Source of the DNA: Phascolarctobacterium sp.
GTDB taxonomy: Bacteria > Bacillota > Negativicutes > Acidaminococcales > Acidaminococcaceae
Assembly: GCA_030540395.1 (NCBI GenBank)
Contig: JAUNWI010000015.1
Coordinates: 1-43,722, forward strand
Direction: 5' to 3'
DNA: 43,722 nucleotides
A program made the translations under genes and the position numbers. Shown piece by piece: positions 16,257-24,199 of the stretch. The notes beneath the pieces were generated by a model. The model was not told where the DNA came from. It saw only the letters and a program-made list of their open reading frames with translations, and searched no databases. Positions within the stretch are counted from its first letter, which is position 1. Every line of letters starts with the position of its first letter.

Positions 16257-17714
16257 ATGAGTTTGGATAAACAAGGCGTGGCCATGCCATTGGTAGAGGC
16301 CATGTTAAAATATAAAAATGAGGATGTATATCCAATGCACACGCCGGGCCACAAGGGTGGGCGCGGTATAGAAGCGCTGTTGCATCAGGAAATGGGCGCA
16401 AGTGTGCGCATGGATGTGTCGCTGATGAGCGAGCTGGACGATATCCACGAGCCGGAAAGCTACATCAAGGAGGCGCAGGAGCTCGCGGCGAGGACTTATG
16501 GAAGCGACGCCTGCTTTTGGTGCGTGAATGGCACCAGCCAGGCCATTCACGCCATGCTGATGACGGCGCTAAATCCGGGCGAGAAGCTGCTTTTGCCGCG
16601 CAACGCTCATCGGAGCGTTGCTGGTGGCTTGATTTTGGGCGGCATTGAGGCAGTTTATTTGCAGCCAGAATACAGCGAAGGGTTCGGCCTCATGCTGCAG
16701 GTTGCACCTGCAGCAATAGAGGCCGCTCTTGCGGCGGACAGCAGCATCAAAGCGGTGCTTTTGACTAGTCCCAATTATTACGGCGTAGCGGCAGATGTGC
16801 AAGCCATTGCTGAGATATGCCATACTCATGGGGCGGTTCTTTTGGTGGATGAAGCCCATGGACCCCATTTGGGCTTTAGCGAGGCGTTGCTGCCTTCTGC
16901 TTTGCAGGGCGGTGCTGATGCGTGCGCCCAAAGCACCCACAAAATCCTTGGCGCGATGACCCAATGCAGTATGCTGCAGGTGCAGGGCGCACGCCTTGAT
17001 TTGCAGCGAGCCGCCGATGTGATGAGTGTTTTGACTACGACCAGTCCTAATTACCTATTGATGGCAAGCCTTGATGCGGCACGGGCTCAAGTGCAGGCCT
17101 ATGGCCGCCAGATGGCGGAGCAGGCAGTAGCCGCAGCTGAGAAGCTGAGGGCGTTGTGCCGTGCGCATGCTGGGCTCAAGGTTTTGGAGGAAGCTGACTG
17201 TGGCGGCTTGCGTTTGGATTCAACCAAAGTGACGGTCAATTTTGCGAACTGGGGCTACACTGGCGTGGAGGTGGGCGAGGCGCTGCGCCGAGCCCGTGTG
17301 GCTGTGGAGCTGGTGGATGCGCAGAATGTGCTGTTTTTGGTGACGTATGCTGATGTTACTAGTGATTATGATGAGGCTTTGGCTAGAATAGATGCGGTGC
17401 TGAGCGAGCTGGAGCGGCATAAGCGAGAGCCGCAAAAGGCGGCGACTGTGGGCGCTGTGCCGGTGACGAGCTCTGCCATGAAGCTGCGTGATGTGTTTTA
17501 CGCAAGCAAGCAGGCTGTGAGCCTGGACGCAGCCGTAGGCTGCGTGTGCGGCGAACAGGTGAGCTTTTATCCGCCGGGGATTCCGGTGTTATTGCCGGGG
17601 GAGGTTATTACCCGGGAAATAGTGGAGTATTGTAAGGCGATGAAGGCGCTGGGCTTGCCTGTGAGCGGGCCGGCTGATAGCGAATTGAAGAGTATTAGAG
17701 TTGTTAGTGAATAA
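16257..17714 (+). CDS. Orn/Lys/Arg decarboxylase family protein (aminotransferase fold)
   Basis: 485 residues with GGAGG 11 bases before ATG 16257. Signatures in order are MHTPGHKGG (27-35), ELDDIHEPES (59-68), NGTSQAIHAM, the PLP-ring aspartate in VDEAHGPHLGF (D198, H201), and STHKILGAMTQ with the PLP lysine K229. The C-terminal Orn/Lys/Arg domain ends with YPPGIPVLLPGE. The length fits the short Bacillus SpeA/YaaO group rather than the 700-residue inducible E. coli enzymes, so arginine or lysine decarboxylation is likely. In Firmicutes, members of this group sit just upstream of tmk, which is also the next gene here. Confidence 0.9.
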   Translation: MSLDKQGVAMPLVEAMLKYKNEDVYPMHTPGHKGGRGIEALLHQEMGASVRMDVSLMSELDDIHEPESYIKEAQELAARTYGSDACFWCVNGTSQAIHAMLMTALNPGEKLLLPRNAHRSVAGGLILGGIEAVYLQPEYSEGFGLMLQVAPAAIEAALAADSSIKAVLLTSPNYYGVAADVQAIAEICHTHGAVLLVDEAHGPHLGFSEALLPSALQGGADACAQSTHKILGAMTQCSMLQVQGARLDLQRAADVMSVLTTTSPNYLLMASLDAARAQVQAYGRQMAEQAVAAAEKLRALCRAHAGLKVLEEADCGGLRLDSTKVTVNFANWGYTGVEVGEALRRARVAVELVDAQNVLFLVTYADVTSDYDEALARIDAVLSELERHKREPQKAATVGAVPVTSSAMKLRDVFYASKQAVSLDAAVGCVCGEQVSFYPPGIPVLLPGEVITREIVEYCKAMKALGLPVSGPADSELKSIRVVSE

Positions 17715-17715
17715 G

Positions 17716-17967
17716 TTAGCGCTCAAAGGTATACCTGTGAAGTGCTCCGGTCTGCGCATGCTTGATGCAATGTTCACATAGAGCGCTTAATCCGTCAAGA
17801 GAAAAACCTCCTATAACGTGACGAGGCGCTTCGCGAACATGCGAGCCTGTCCATGGCAATCGTAATTCGATTATTCATCGCAATGCTGCTGTAGTCGCAT
17901 GCTTGCCTCCGCCACTTCCCAGGTATACGCTTTTCGCTTGCGTAGTTTTAAGCAATAATGAAATTGA
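17716..17967. other. Gene-free palindrome-rich stretch with possible decayed coding remnants
   Basis: No complete gene. Short inverted pairs abound: AGCGCTC near 17718 with GAGCGCT near 17779; CGTCA/TGACG near 17800-17825; AATCG/CGATT near 17860-17872. The string GCATGCTTG occurs twice and CATGCGAG occurs nearby. On the minus strand, 17716-17874 is an open frame of 52 codons without a clear start, containing LCEHCIKHA. This could be a degraded gene, a repeated element or a structured RNA; the sequence alone does not decide. Confidence 0.4.
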
Positions 17968-18109
17968 GTAATAAGTAAGCAGCAGACGAGCTGTGATTTT
18001 TAGCAAATGAGTGGCTGGAACAATAGAAGCAAGAGTTTCGAAAACCTAAAGCTTTCTTCGAACAGATTGGACACCGCAGCTTCGTGATTGTTCCCCACGA
18101 AATTTGCGT
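17948..18109 (-). pseudogene. Possible zinc-ribbon remnant frame
   Basis: A 53-codon minus-strand open frame reads through the left inverted repeat and contains LRCPICSKKALGF followed by NSCFYC, a C-x2-C-x10-C-x2-C pattern like a small zinc ribbon. There is no ATG, GTG or TTG start with a ribosome binding site, and a TAG lies immediately before it. I regard it as a decayed fragment or a chance frame. Confidence 0.25.
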
Positions 18110-18215
18110 CTATATTTCAAGCGGACAGCTTCATTTTTGAACTTTGCTGCATGCGAGGTAGTTACTTTAGTAACGCTTTCGAAAAATCACCGCGAGCATG
18201 ATGCTTACTTATTAC
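17968..18215. repeat. 248-bp MITE-like element with 34-bp imperfect terminal inverted repeats
   Basis: Left arm 17968-18001 and right arm 18182-18215 are inverted repeats of equal length: 14 bp perfect at the outside (GTAATAAGTAAGCA), 9 bp perfect at the inside (GTGATTTTT), 28 of 34 matching overall. GAAATT flanks the element on both sides (17960-17965, offset by two bases, and 18216-18221), which could be a target duplication. Nested inner stems exist (GGAACAAT 18017-18024 with ATTGTTCC 18087-18094). No transposase is present. Confidence 0.5.
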
Positions 18216-18277
18216 GAAATTCCAGATTCAAATAAAAATCAAAAGGCCATAAATTGATGACACGAAGGATACTAATC

Positions 18278-18913
18278 ATGAAAGGTAAATTTATTACATT
18301 CGAAGGTGCGGATGGCGGCGGCAAGAGCACGCAGGTGCAGCTTGCTGCGGAGTGGTTGCGTAAGCAGGGTTATGATGTTATAACAACTCGTGAGCCCGGA
18401 GGCACAGTGCTAGCCGAAAAGGTGCGGGAGCTGGTGCTGGACCCAGCTTTGCCCTTGAATACCACTTCCCAAAGTCTGCTGTATTTGGCAGCGCGCAGTG
18501 AGCATGTGGAGAAGGTTATTAGGCCAGCTCTGGATGCGGGGAAGGTTGTGCTCTGCGACCGCTTTAGCGATTCCACCTTGGTGTATCAGGGCTTGTCCTT
18601 AGGCAAAGAGCTGGCGGAATTAACAGTACTGCGTCAGCTGTGCAGCTTTGCTACCGCAGGCTTGGAGCCTGATTTGACGCTGGTTTTGGATGGGCGGCCT
18701 GAGGAATTGGCGAAGCGGCGCGAGCTGCGCGGTGTAACCGACCGCTATGAGCAGCAGGGCTTGGATTTTCAGCATAGACTGCGCGATGGCTTTTTGACTC
18801 TGGCCAAGGCGGAGCCTGCGCGGATAAAGGTGCTTAATGCAGAGGGCAGCATGGAAGAGGTCGCAGAGGCTGTGCAAAAAGCTTTGGACAACCTCTTGCA
18901 AGAGGCAGAATAA
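18278..18913 (+). CDS. tmk: Thymidylate kinase
   Basis: 211 residues. ATG 18278 is chosen because AAGGA lies 8 bases upstream; in-frame TTG 18254 and ATG 18257 have no site. The P-loop FEGADGGGKST covers residues 8-18, TREPGGT follows, and the DR motif is in CDRFSDSTLVYQG. LEPDLTLVLDG and the LID (RGVTDRYEQQ) follow. It phosphorylates dTMP to dTDP. It heads the tmk-holB-yaaT-trmN6 operon, in which each gene overlaps or abuts the next. Confidence 0.95.
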   Translation: MKGKFITFEGADGGGKSTQVQLAAEWLRKQGYDVITTREPGGTVLAEKVRELVLDPALPLNTTSQSLLYLAARSEHVEKVIRPALDAGKVVLCDRFSDSTLVYQGLSLGKELAELTVLRQLCSFATAGLEPDLTLVLDGRPEELAKRRELRGVTDRYEQQGLDFQHRLRDGFLTLAKAEPARIKVLNAEGSMEEVAEAVQKALDNLLQEAE

Positions 18914-19924
18914 ATGTGGGATAATATTTTAGGACATGCAAAGCAAAAGGAGTTTTTGCAGCGCTATTTGCAGGCGCAGGAGCGACCCCATGCGTTACTC
19001 TTTGTGGGTGCGGAGGGGCTTGGCAAAAAGCAATTGGCTTTGGCCTTTGCTAAAGCGCTTCTATGTGCCAATCATACAGGTAGTGACCACTGTGAAGCTT
19101 GTCGTCTGATGAATCTCGAAGACGGCAATTTAAGCCATCCAGATTTTCTCTTGGTACAGCGGGAGCAGGATGAAAAAACAGGACGCTACAAGGACATCAG
19201 CAAAGACCAGATTGCCGAATTGATTAGCAAATCCGCCTTTGCTCCGGTGATGTCGGATACTAAGGTGTGCATCATCGAGGATGTGGATAGAATGTCCTTG
19301 GTAGCGGCCAACAGCTTTTTGAAGCTTTTGGAGGAGCCACCCGTGGGCTGGGTCATGGTGCTTTTGGCAACGGATGAAAACAAGCTGCTTTCTACCATTA
19401 TGTCCAGAGTGGTGTGCCTGCGTTTTCAGCCCGTACCAGTGGGGAATGTTGCTAAAATGGTGGAGATGAGGGGAGTCGAACCCCAAAGAGCGGAGGTACT
19501 GGCGCGTATTAGTGAGGGCTCCGTAGGTGTGGCCTTGAACTTAGCTGAGCAAAATGCTCTGGAGCTACGGCAACAGGCAGTAGCTTTTTTGGAGGCTTTG
19601 CCCTTAAACATGCCTTTAAACTATCTAGCAGGGCGCGCTTGGCAGCAAAAGAATTTTGAGCGGCCAGAGGCGCTTTTGTTAGTGAAAATGTTGCAGCTTT
19701 TGTTGCGTGATTTAATCATGTGCAAGCTGCATTTACAGGATAAAATTTATAATTGCGATTTGCAAAGCGAGCTGGCTTCTTTAGCTGAAAAATGGCAGCT
19801 TAGTAGTCTGAAGTCAGCATCGCAAGATGTGCAGGATGCTTATGCAGCCTTGGAAAACAGCGTGGGCGTGCGTCTGGTGCTGGAGGCCATGGCTTTAAAA
19901 ATAGATCAAGTATATAAGGAGTGA
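18914..19924 (+). CDS. holB: DNA polymerase III subunit delta'
   Basis: 336 residues; the ATG follows the tmk stop directly. HALLFVGAEGLGKKQLALAF holds a P-loop-like GAEGLGKK (32-39). Cysteines C51, C60 and C63 match the delta' zinc module, but the expected fourth Cys at residue 66 is Met. KVCIIEDVDRMSLVAANSFL, LLKLLEEPP-type sensor sequence and TIMSRVVCLRF follow. It is the clamp-loader stator subunit. Its DNA also contains an antisense match to a tmRNA 3' end (see 19458-19484). Confidence 0.92.
   Translation: MWDNILGHAKQKEFLQRYLQAQERPHALLFVGAEGLGKKQLALAFAKALLCANHTGSDHCEACRLMNLEDGNLSHPDFLLVQREQDEKTGRYKDISKDQIAELISKSAFAPVMSDTKVCIIEDVDRMSLVAANSFLKLLEEPPVGWVMVLLATDENKLLSTIMSRVVCLRFQPVPVGNVAKMVEMRGVEPQRAEVLARISEGSVGVALNLAEQNALELRQQAVAFLEALPLNMPLNYLAGRAWQQKNFERPEALLLVKMLQLLLRDLIMCKLHLQDKIYNCDLQSELASLAEKWQLSSLKSASQDVQDAYAALENSVGVRLVLEAMALKIDQVYKE
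19458..19484 (-). other. Antisense tmRNA-3'-end-like sequence inside holB
   Basis: Read on the minus strand, this 27-base stretch is a T-arm-like GGGGTTCGACTCCCC followed by TCATCTCCACCA, the form in which bacterial tmRNA genes typically end. There is no matching 5' acceptor half or tmRNA body nearby, and on the plus strand it is ordinary holB coding sequence. So it is not an ssrA gene. Confidence 0.5.
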
Positions 19925-19929
19925 GAAAA

Positions 19930-20769
19930 GTGCCGACAGTTGTAGGTATTAGATTTAAAAAGGCCTGTAAGATATATTATTTTGACCCGGCGGCTAGTGG
20001 CGTAGCTAAGGGTGATCATGCCATCGTCGAAACTGCCCGTGGCGTGGAATATGGCGAGGTTGTAATTGGCCCCCGTGAGGTGGACGAAAGCAGCATTGTG
20101 CCGCCATTGAAGCCCGTAATGCGTAAGGCAACCGCAGAGGATGATTTGAAGCTGGCCGAAAACAAAATTCGTGAGAAGGAAGCCTTTAACATCTGCTTGC
20201 GCAAGATTAAAAATCACGAGCTGCCCATGCGCCTTATTGATGTGGAATTTACCTTTGACGTGAATAAGATTATTTTCTATTTCACTGCCGATGGTCGTAT
20301 CGACTTCCGTGAGCTGGTAAAGGACTTGGCTTCTGTGTTCCGCACTCGCATTGAGCTGCGCCAGATTGGCGTGCGTGATGAGGCCAAGATGCTGGGCGGT
20401 ATTGGCAGCTGTGGCCGCCCCCTGTGCTGTGCTACCTTCTTAGGCGATTTTGAGCCTGTGTCCATTCGTATGGCAAAGGACCAAAACCTGTCCCTGAATC
20501 CTACGAAAATTTCCGGTATTTGTGGTCGTTTGATGTGCTGTCTGAAGTACGAAAACCATATGTATTGCAAGGGCTGTGGCAACGGCAATAAGCGCGAGCG
20601 TGTGGAAATTCCTAAAATGGGTGCTTTAGTGGCTACTCCTTTGGGCGAGGGCAAGGTTGTGGGGATTAACCGCGGCCAACACACTGCCTCCGTAAAGCTG
20701 GCACCGGATAATATTATTCAAGTGGAATGGGATGAGATCGTGGATGCATCCCAGGCAGACAATGTGTGA
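19930..20769 (+). CDS. yaaT: PSP1-domain protein YaaT (stage 0 sporulation family)
   Basis: 279 residues from GTG 19930, 8 bases after AAGGAG; the earlier in-frame GTG 19921 overlaps that site. PTVVGIRFKKACKIYYFDP is the family N-terminus, and the PSP1 core contains MLGGIGSCGRPLCC and KISGICGRLMCC with conserved cysteine pairs. In Bacillus YaaT works with RicA and RicF in a Y-complex that carries Fe-S clusters and directs RNase Y processing, and affects sporulation and competence. The name does not imply that this organism sporulates. It ends 8 bases inside the next gene. Confidence 0.93.
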   Translation: MPTVVGIRFKKACKIYYFDPAASGVAKGDHAIVETARGVEYGEVVIGPREVDESSIVPPLKPVMRKATAEDDLKLAENKIREKEAFNICLRKIKNHELPMRLIDVEFTFDVNKIIFYFTADGRIDFRELVKDLASVFRTRIELRQIGVRDEAKMLGGIGSCGRPLCCATFLGDFEPVSIRMAKDQNLSLNPTKISGICGRLMCCLKYENHMYCKGCGNGNKRERVEIPKMGALVATPLGEGKVVGINRGQHTASVKLAPDNIIQVEWDEIVDASQADNV

Positions 20770-21490
20770 GGAAAAAAGCAGCCTGCGCTGTGATTATGTG
20801 CCGGGCTGCTGGTATAAAATTTGGCAGGATGCCAAGGAATTTTGCTTCACTACGGATGCCGTGTTCCTGGGCAACTTCCCCCATGTGGTGAACAAAGCCA
20901 AGGTGCTGGAGCTGGGCTGTGGCACGGGCGCCATCAGCATGCTGCTGGAAAGTCGAGGTGCTGCTAAGGTAACGGCTATTGACTGCAATCCCCGCATCAC
21001 GGAGCTGTTGCGGCGCAGTGTGGCCGATAATGGCTTGGAGGAAAAGTTCACCGTTGTAGATGGTGATATCCGCCAATATAAGCAGCTTTTACAGCCCGAG
21101 AGCATGGATTTGGTAGCGGCCAATCCACCCTATCGCAACAGTGGCAATCAGCGCCAAATAGGCACTGCTGCCTGCCACGAGGTCACCTCGACATTGGAGG
21201 ATTTTTTCAGGGCGGCGGCCTTCGCCGTCCGCTATCGCGGCCGTTTTGCCCTGGTACAGCTGCCTGAGCGTTTTGCTGAAAGCATGCAGTTAGCCTTTAA
21301 ATATGGTCTGCAGCCCAAGCGTTTGCAGTGGGTGCATTCTGCCATTGATAAGCCTGCTTGGATTTTCCTCATGGAAATGGTCAAGGGCGGAAGCTTCGGT
21401 ATGGAGGTTTTGCCTCCCCTCATCATGTATGAGAAGGATGGAGGTTACACCCAGCTGGTCAAGCGTTTTTATGCTCCCAAACCGGAATAA
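20762..21490 (+). CDS. trmN6: tRNA1(Val) N6-adenine methyltransferase-like protein
   Basis: 242 residues from ATG 20762, overlapping yaaT by 8 bases; a longer in-frame start at 20732 lies deeper in yaaT and is less likely. The SAM-binding motif LELGCGTGAISM is at 49-60, the acidic AIDCNP at 72-77, and the catalytic AANPPY at 119-124. Families with this architecture (TrmN6/YfiC, YabB in Bacillus) methylate A37 of tRNA. Its place after yaaT matches the Bacillus order yaaT-yabA-yabB. The yabA gene is missing here. Confidence 0.9.
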   Translation: MCEEKSSLRCDYVPGCWYKIWQDAKEFCFTTDAVFLGNFPHVVNKAKVLELGCGTGAISMLLESRGAAKVTAIDCNPRITELLRRSVADNGLEEKFTVVDGDIRQYKQLLQPESMDLVAANPPYRNSGNQRQIGTAACHEVTSTLEDFFRAAAFAVRYRGRFALVQLPERFAESMQLAFKYGLQPKRLQWVHSAIDKPAWIFLMEMVKGGSFGMEVLPPLIMYEKDGGYTQLVKRFYAPKPE

Positions 21491-21495
21491 AATAA

Positions 21496-21534
21496 AGCCT
21501 CTTCACTATTTAGGTGAAGAGGTTTACTTTTTGT
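21496..21534 (+). terminator. Terminator of the tmk-trmN6 operon
   Basis: Stem CCTCTTCAC (21498-21506) with GTGAAGAGG (21514-21522), 7-nt loop, followed by TTTACTTTTT. Confidence 0.8.
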
Positions 21535-21586
21535 GCATATAAATTAAGCTTTGTAAAAGCTTATAAGAGCCTGTAAAGGGGCAAAT

Positions 21587-21616
21587 TTGACGTCTTCGCC
21601 CTTTCTATGTTAAAAT
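21587..21616 (+). promoter_or_regulatory. Promoter of the yabE-like gene
   Basis: -35 TTGACG at 21587-21592, 18-bp spacer, -10 TAAAAT at 21611-21616. Confidence 0.65.
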
Positions 21617-21640
21617 AATAGCATATTAAGGAGGACGTGT

Positions 21641-22612
21641 ATGTGGAATAAAAAGAGCAAGCTTCATTTGAACTGCCTGATGTTGGCTGTTTTCGTTATT
21701 GTTTTGACGCCTTTTTTGACTGGCTTTGATATTGTGCGACATGTCTCCATTGAGGTGGATGGCAAAACCCAAGAGGTACGTACCAATACTGCAACTCCCC
21801 AACAGATTCTGAAGGATGCCGGTGTGGTGCTGAATCCGGGTGATGGTTGGCGCATCAAAGGTGCTAATAAGCGTATTCAGGATGGCAGTGTTATTCAAGT
21901 GGTGCGAGGCATTCCCTTTACTGTAATTCGGGGAGAGGAAGCCAAGGAATATAAAAGTGCCAAGGCAACGGTTGGTGAGGCTTTAAAGGATATTGGCATT
22001 TCCTATCGTAAGGAAAGGGTTTATCCTGAGCAGAATGCAGCATTGGAAGCAGGCATGAAAATCTTCGTTTTAGGTAAGGGCGAGGAGCTGGAGTTTAGCG
22101 AGGATAGCGTAGAGATTCCTGTAAAGTATGAGGAAGACCATAGTGTAATGTTTGGCGATGAAAAGGTCGCTCATCCCGGCAAGGAGGGCAAGCAGACGGT
22201 AGTTTCCAAAAAGGTAAAGAACAAGGACGGTAGCCATGCTGTGAAGGAGCTCACTCGTCATGTGACCTTGGAGCCTGAAACTAAAATTATACGCAAGGGC
22301 ATGGCTATGAGTGTTTATACTCCAGAGGGCTATAAGCGCTACACGAAAAAAATTACGGCTGAATCGACTGCTTATGTGGCGACTGGCAACCGTACCTCCA
22401 TTGGCTTGGTGCCGTATGAGGGGATTGTGGCCGTGGACCCGCGCTTTATTCCCTATTATACAAAGATGTATATTCCCGGCTACGGGTTTGCCATGGCCGG
22501 TGACACCGGTGGTGACATGGTACACCATCGCATAGATTTATTCTTCAATAGCTACAACAGGGCCATCCAATGGGGTAGACGCCATGTTGAGGTGTATATT
22601 TTGGCTGAATGA
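21641..22612 (+). CDS. YabE-like cell-wall protein: DUF348, G5 and 3D domains
   Basis: 323 residues with AAGGAGG before ATG 21641. One N-terminal membrane anchor (about 12-30) is followed by two DUF348 repeats (VEVDGKTQEVRTNTATPQQI and KSAKATVGEALKDIG). A G5 segment comes next (EDHSVMFGDEKVAHPGKEG to VTLEPETKI). A C-terminal 3D domain has GIVAVDPRFIP, MAGDTGG and HRIDLFF carrying its three aspartates. The 3D domain resembles the catalytic double-psi barrel of lytic transglycosylases and resuscitation-promoting factors, so peptidoglycan remodelling is likely. The order yabE-like/rnmV/rsmA is conserved with Bacillus. The gene is followed 11 bases later by rnmV. Confidence 0.88.
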   Translation: MWNKKSKLHLNCLMLAVFVIVLTPFLTGFDIVRHVSIEVDGKTQEVRTNTATPQQILKDAGVVLNPGDGWRIKGANKRIQDGSVIQVVRGIPFTVIRGEEAKEYKSAKATVGEALKDIGISYRKERVYPEQNAALEAGMKIFVLGKGEELEFSEDSVEIPVKYEEDHSVMFGDEKVAHPGKEGKQTVVSKKVKNKDGSHAVKELTRHVTLEPETKIIRKGMAMSVYTPEGYKRYTKKITAESTAYVATGNRTSIGLVPYEGIVAVDPRFIPYYTKMYIPGYGFAMAGDTGGDMVHHRIDLFFNSYNRAIQWGRRHVEVYILAE

Positions 22613-22623
22613 GGTAGTTTTAC

Positions 22624-23160
22624 ATGTTAAAGGAAGTTTTGGTTGTGGAAGGCAAAATGGATACAGTTGCCATCCGCAAGGCCTTGGAGGCCGATACCAT
22701 AGAAACAGGGGGCTTTACGCTGGCACCCTACACACTGCGTCAGATTGAAGCTGCCTATAAAAAGCGGGGCATCATTATCCTGACAGACCCGGACGGGGCG
22801 GGGGAGCGTATTCGTAAATTTTTGACGGAGCGTTTTCCTGATGCGGGGCAGGCCTTCATCCCTAAGGTGCAGGCCACTGCCAACAATGATGTGGGCGTGG
22901 AGCAGGCTCAACCGGAGGCAATTTTGGCGGCACTGGCCAAGGTGCGTCATCACGAGTATCGTCCGCAGGCAGAGTTTACGCATATGGATTTGTTTAAGTA
23001 TGATTTGAATGGCAGTCCTAGGGCTTCCTCCCGCCGCGACGCGCTGGGCGCGGAGCTGGGGATTGGTTATGGGAACGCCAAGCGTTTTTTGGAGCGCTTG
23101 AATCATTATGGGGTGAGCCGCGAAGAATTTTTGGCGGCGTTGGCAAAAATAGGAGAGTGA
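22624..23160 (+). CDS. rnmV: Ribonuclease M5 (5S rRNA maturase)
   Basis: 178 residues. The Toprim domain has VVEGKMD (E9, D13) and the DPDGAGERIR acidic motif (D55, D57), and the M5-specific GVEQAQPEAI and FTHMDLFKYDLNG stretches follow. It cleaves precursor 5S rRNA. It precedes rsmA by three bases, as in Bacillus. Confidence 0.93.
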   Translation: MLKEVLVVEGKMDTVAIRKALEADTIETGGFTLAPYTLRQIEAAYKKRGIIILTDPDGAGERIRKFLTERFPDAGQAFIPKVQATANNDVGVEQAQPEAILAALAKVRHHEYRPQAEFTHMDLFKYDLNGSPRASSRRDALGAELGIGYGNAKRFLERLNHYGVSREEFLAALAKIGE

Positions 23161-23163
23161 ATC

Positions 23164-24018
23164 TTGGATAAACCGATTATTGCGTCGCCGCAGGTGACGC
23201 AGCATATTTTAAATCGCTTCAAGCTGCGTGCGGATAAAAAGCTGGGGCAGAACTTTTTGATTGATGAAAATGTGGTGCGCCAAATCGTGGAGGCCGCCGA
23301 GCTGAGTGAGGCGGACACTGTTTTGGAGGTTGGCCCCGGCATCGGCACACTGACACAGGGCCTGGCTGAAAGCAAGGCGCAGGTGGTGGCAGTGGAGCTG
23401 GACACCAGACTGCTGCCGGTGTTGGCAACTACACTGGAGGGCTACGACAACGTGCGCGTGGTGCACGGCGATATCCTAAAGGTGAATATTATGGAGGAGG
23501 TAGGTGCGCCTGAATTTAAGGTGTGCGCTAATCTACCCTACTATATCACAACGCCCATTATCTTTGCGCTGCTGGAAAAGCGCCTGCCCATGGAGCGTTT
23601 GGTGGCCATGGTGCAAAAGGAAGTGGCAGAGCGCATGGCTGCTCAGCCCGGTGGCAAGGAGTATGGCGCTCTTTCCGTGGCTATCCAGTATTACACGGAG
23701 CCGGAAATCGCCTTTATCGTACCGCCCACATCCTTTATTCCTGCACCGGCAGTGGATTCCGCTGTTATCGTGTGCAAGCGGCGGGCTAAGCCCCCTGTAG
23801 AGGTGTGCGATGAAGCGCTGTTCTTCCGCGTGGTAAAGGCGGCTTTTTCCCTGCGCCGCAAGATGCTCAGTAATTCCTTGAAGAACATGGGCATTAAGGG
23901 CGAGCAGGTGGCCAAGTGGCTGGAGCTGGCCGGCGTAGACGGCAAGCGTCGTGCGGAAACCCTAAGCTTGGAGGATTTCGCAAAATTAACCAATAGCTTT
24001 AACGAAGCTGTAAAGTAA
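23164..24018 (+). CDS. rsmA: 16S rRNA dimethyladenosine transferase RsmA (KsgA)
   Basis: 284 residues from TTG 23164 with GGAGAG upstream; no ATG fits. KLGQNFLIDENVV lies at 26-38, the SAM motif LEVGPGIGTLTQGLA at 54-68, and the catalytic ANLPYYITTP at 122-131. The C-terminal domain includes KAAFSLRRKML. It dimethylates two adenines near the 3' end of 16S rRNA. Last gene of the yabE-like/rnmV/rsmA operon. Confidence 0.95.
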   Translation: MDKPIIASPQVTQHILNRFKLRADKKLGQNFLIDENVVRQIVEAAELSEADTVLEVGPGIGTLTQGLAESKAQVVAVELDTRLLPVLATTLEGYDNVRVVHGDILKVNIMEEVGAPEFKVCANLPYYITTPIIFALLEKRLPMERLVAMVQKEVAERMAAQPGGKEYGALSVAIQYYTEPEIAFIVPPTSFIPAPAVDSAVIVCKRRAKPPVEVCDEALFFRVVKAAFSLRRKMLSNSLKNMGIKGEQVAKWLELAGVDGKRRAETLSLEDFAKLTNSFNEAVK

Positions 24019-24029
24019 AAGATTTTTGA

Positions 24030-24064
24030 GAGCTGTACCATTATTTTATGGTATAGCTCTTTTT
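24030..24064 (+). terminator. Terminator after rsmA
   Basis: Stem GAGCTGTACCAT (24030-24041) with ATGGTATAGCTC (24048-24059), one G-T wobble, then a T run. Confidence 0.85.
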
Positions 24065-24199
24065 ATTAGCCATTTTTAGGCGCAGCGCTAGTTATTTAAG
24101 CCTAAGTATGTGTGTTAACTATTGCAAATGCTCTTGCCAAAAAGCACAGAACGTAGTATAGTAAACGTATGTTAAAACTTTAGAAAAGAGGTGTAGCAT

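Noticed and set aside
17716..18215. RNase P RNA, 6S RNA or group II intron
   Set aside because: The region is rich in hairpins, but none of the conserved core strings of those RNAs are visible by eye, and no intron-encoded protein is present.
19458..19484. ssrA (tmRNA) or tRNA gene on the minus strand
   Set aside because: Only the T-arm and acceptor 3' strand are present; no 5' acceptor half, D-arm, tag reading frame or pseudoknots nearby, and the stretch is in-frame holB coding sequence.
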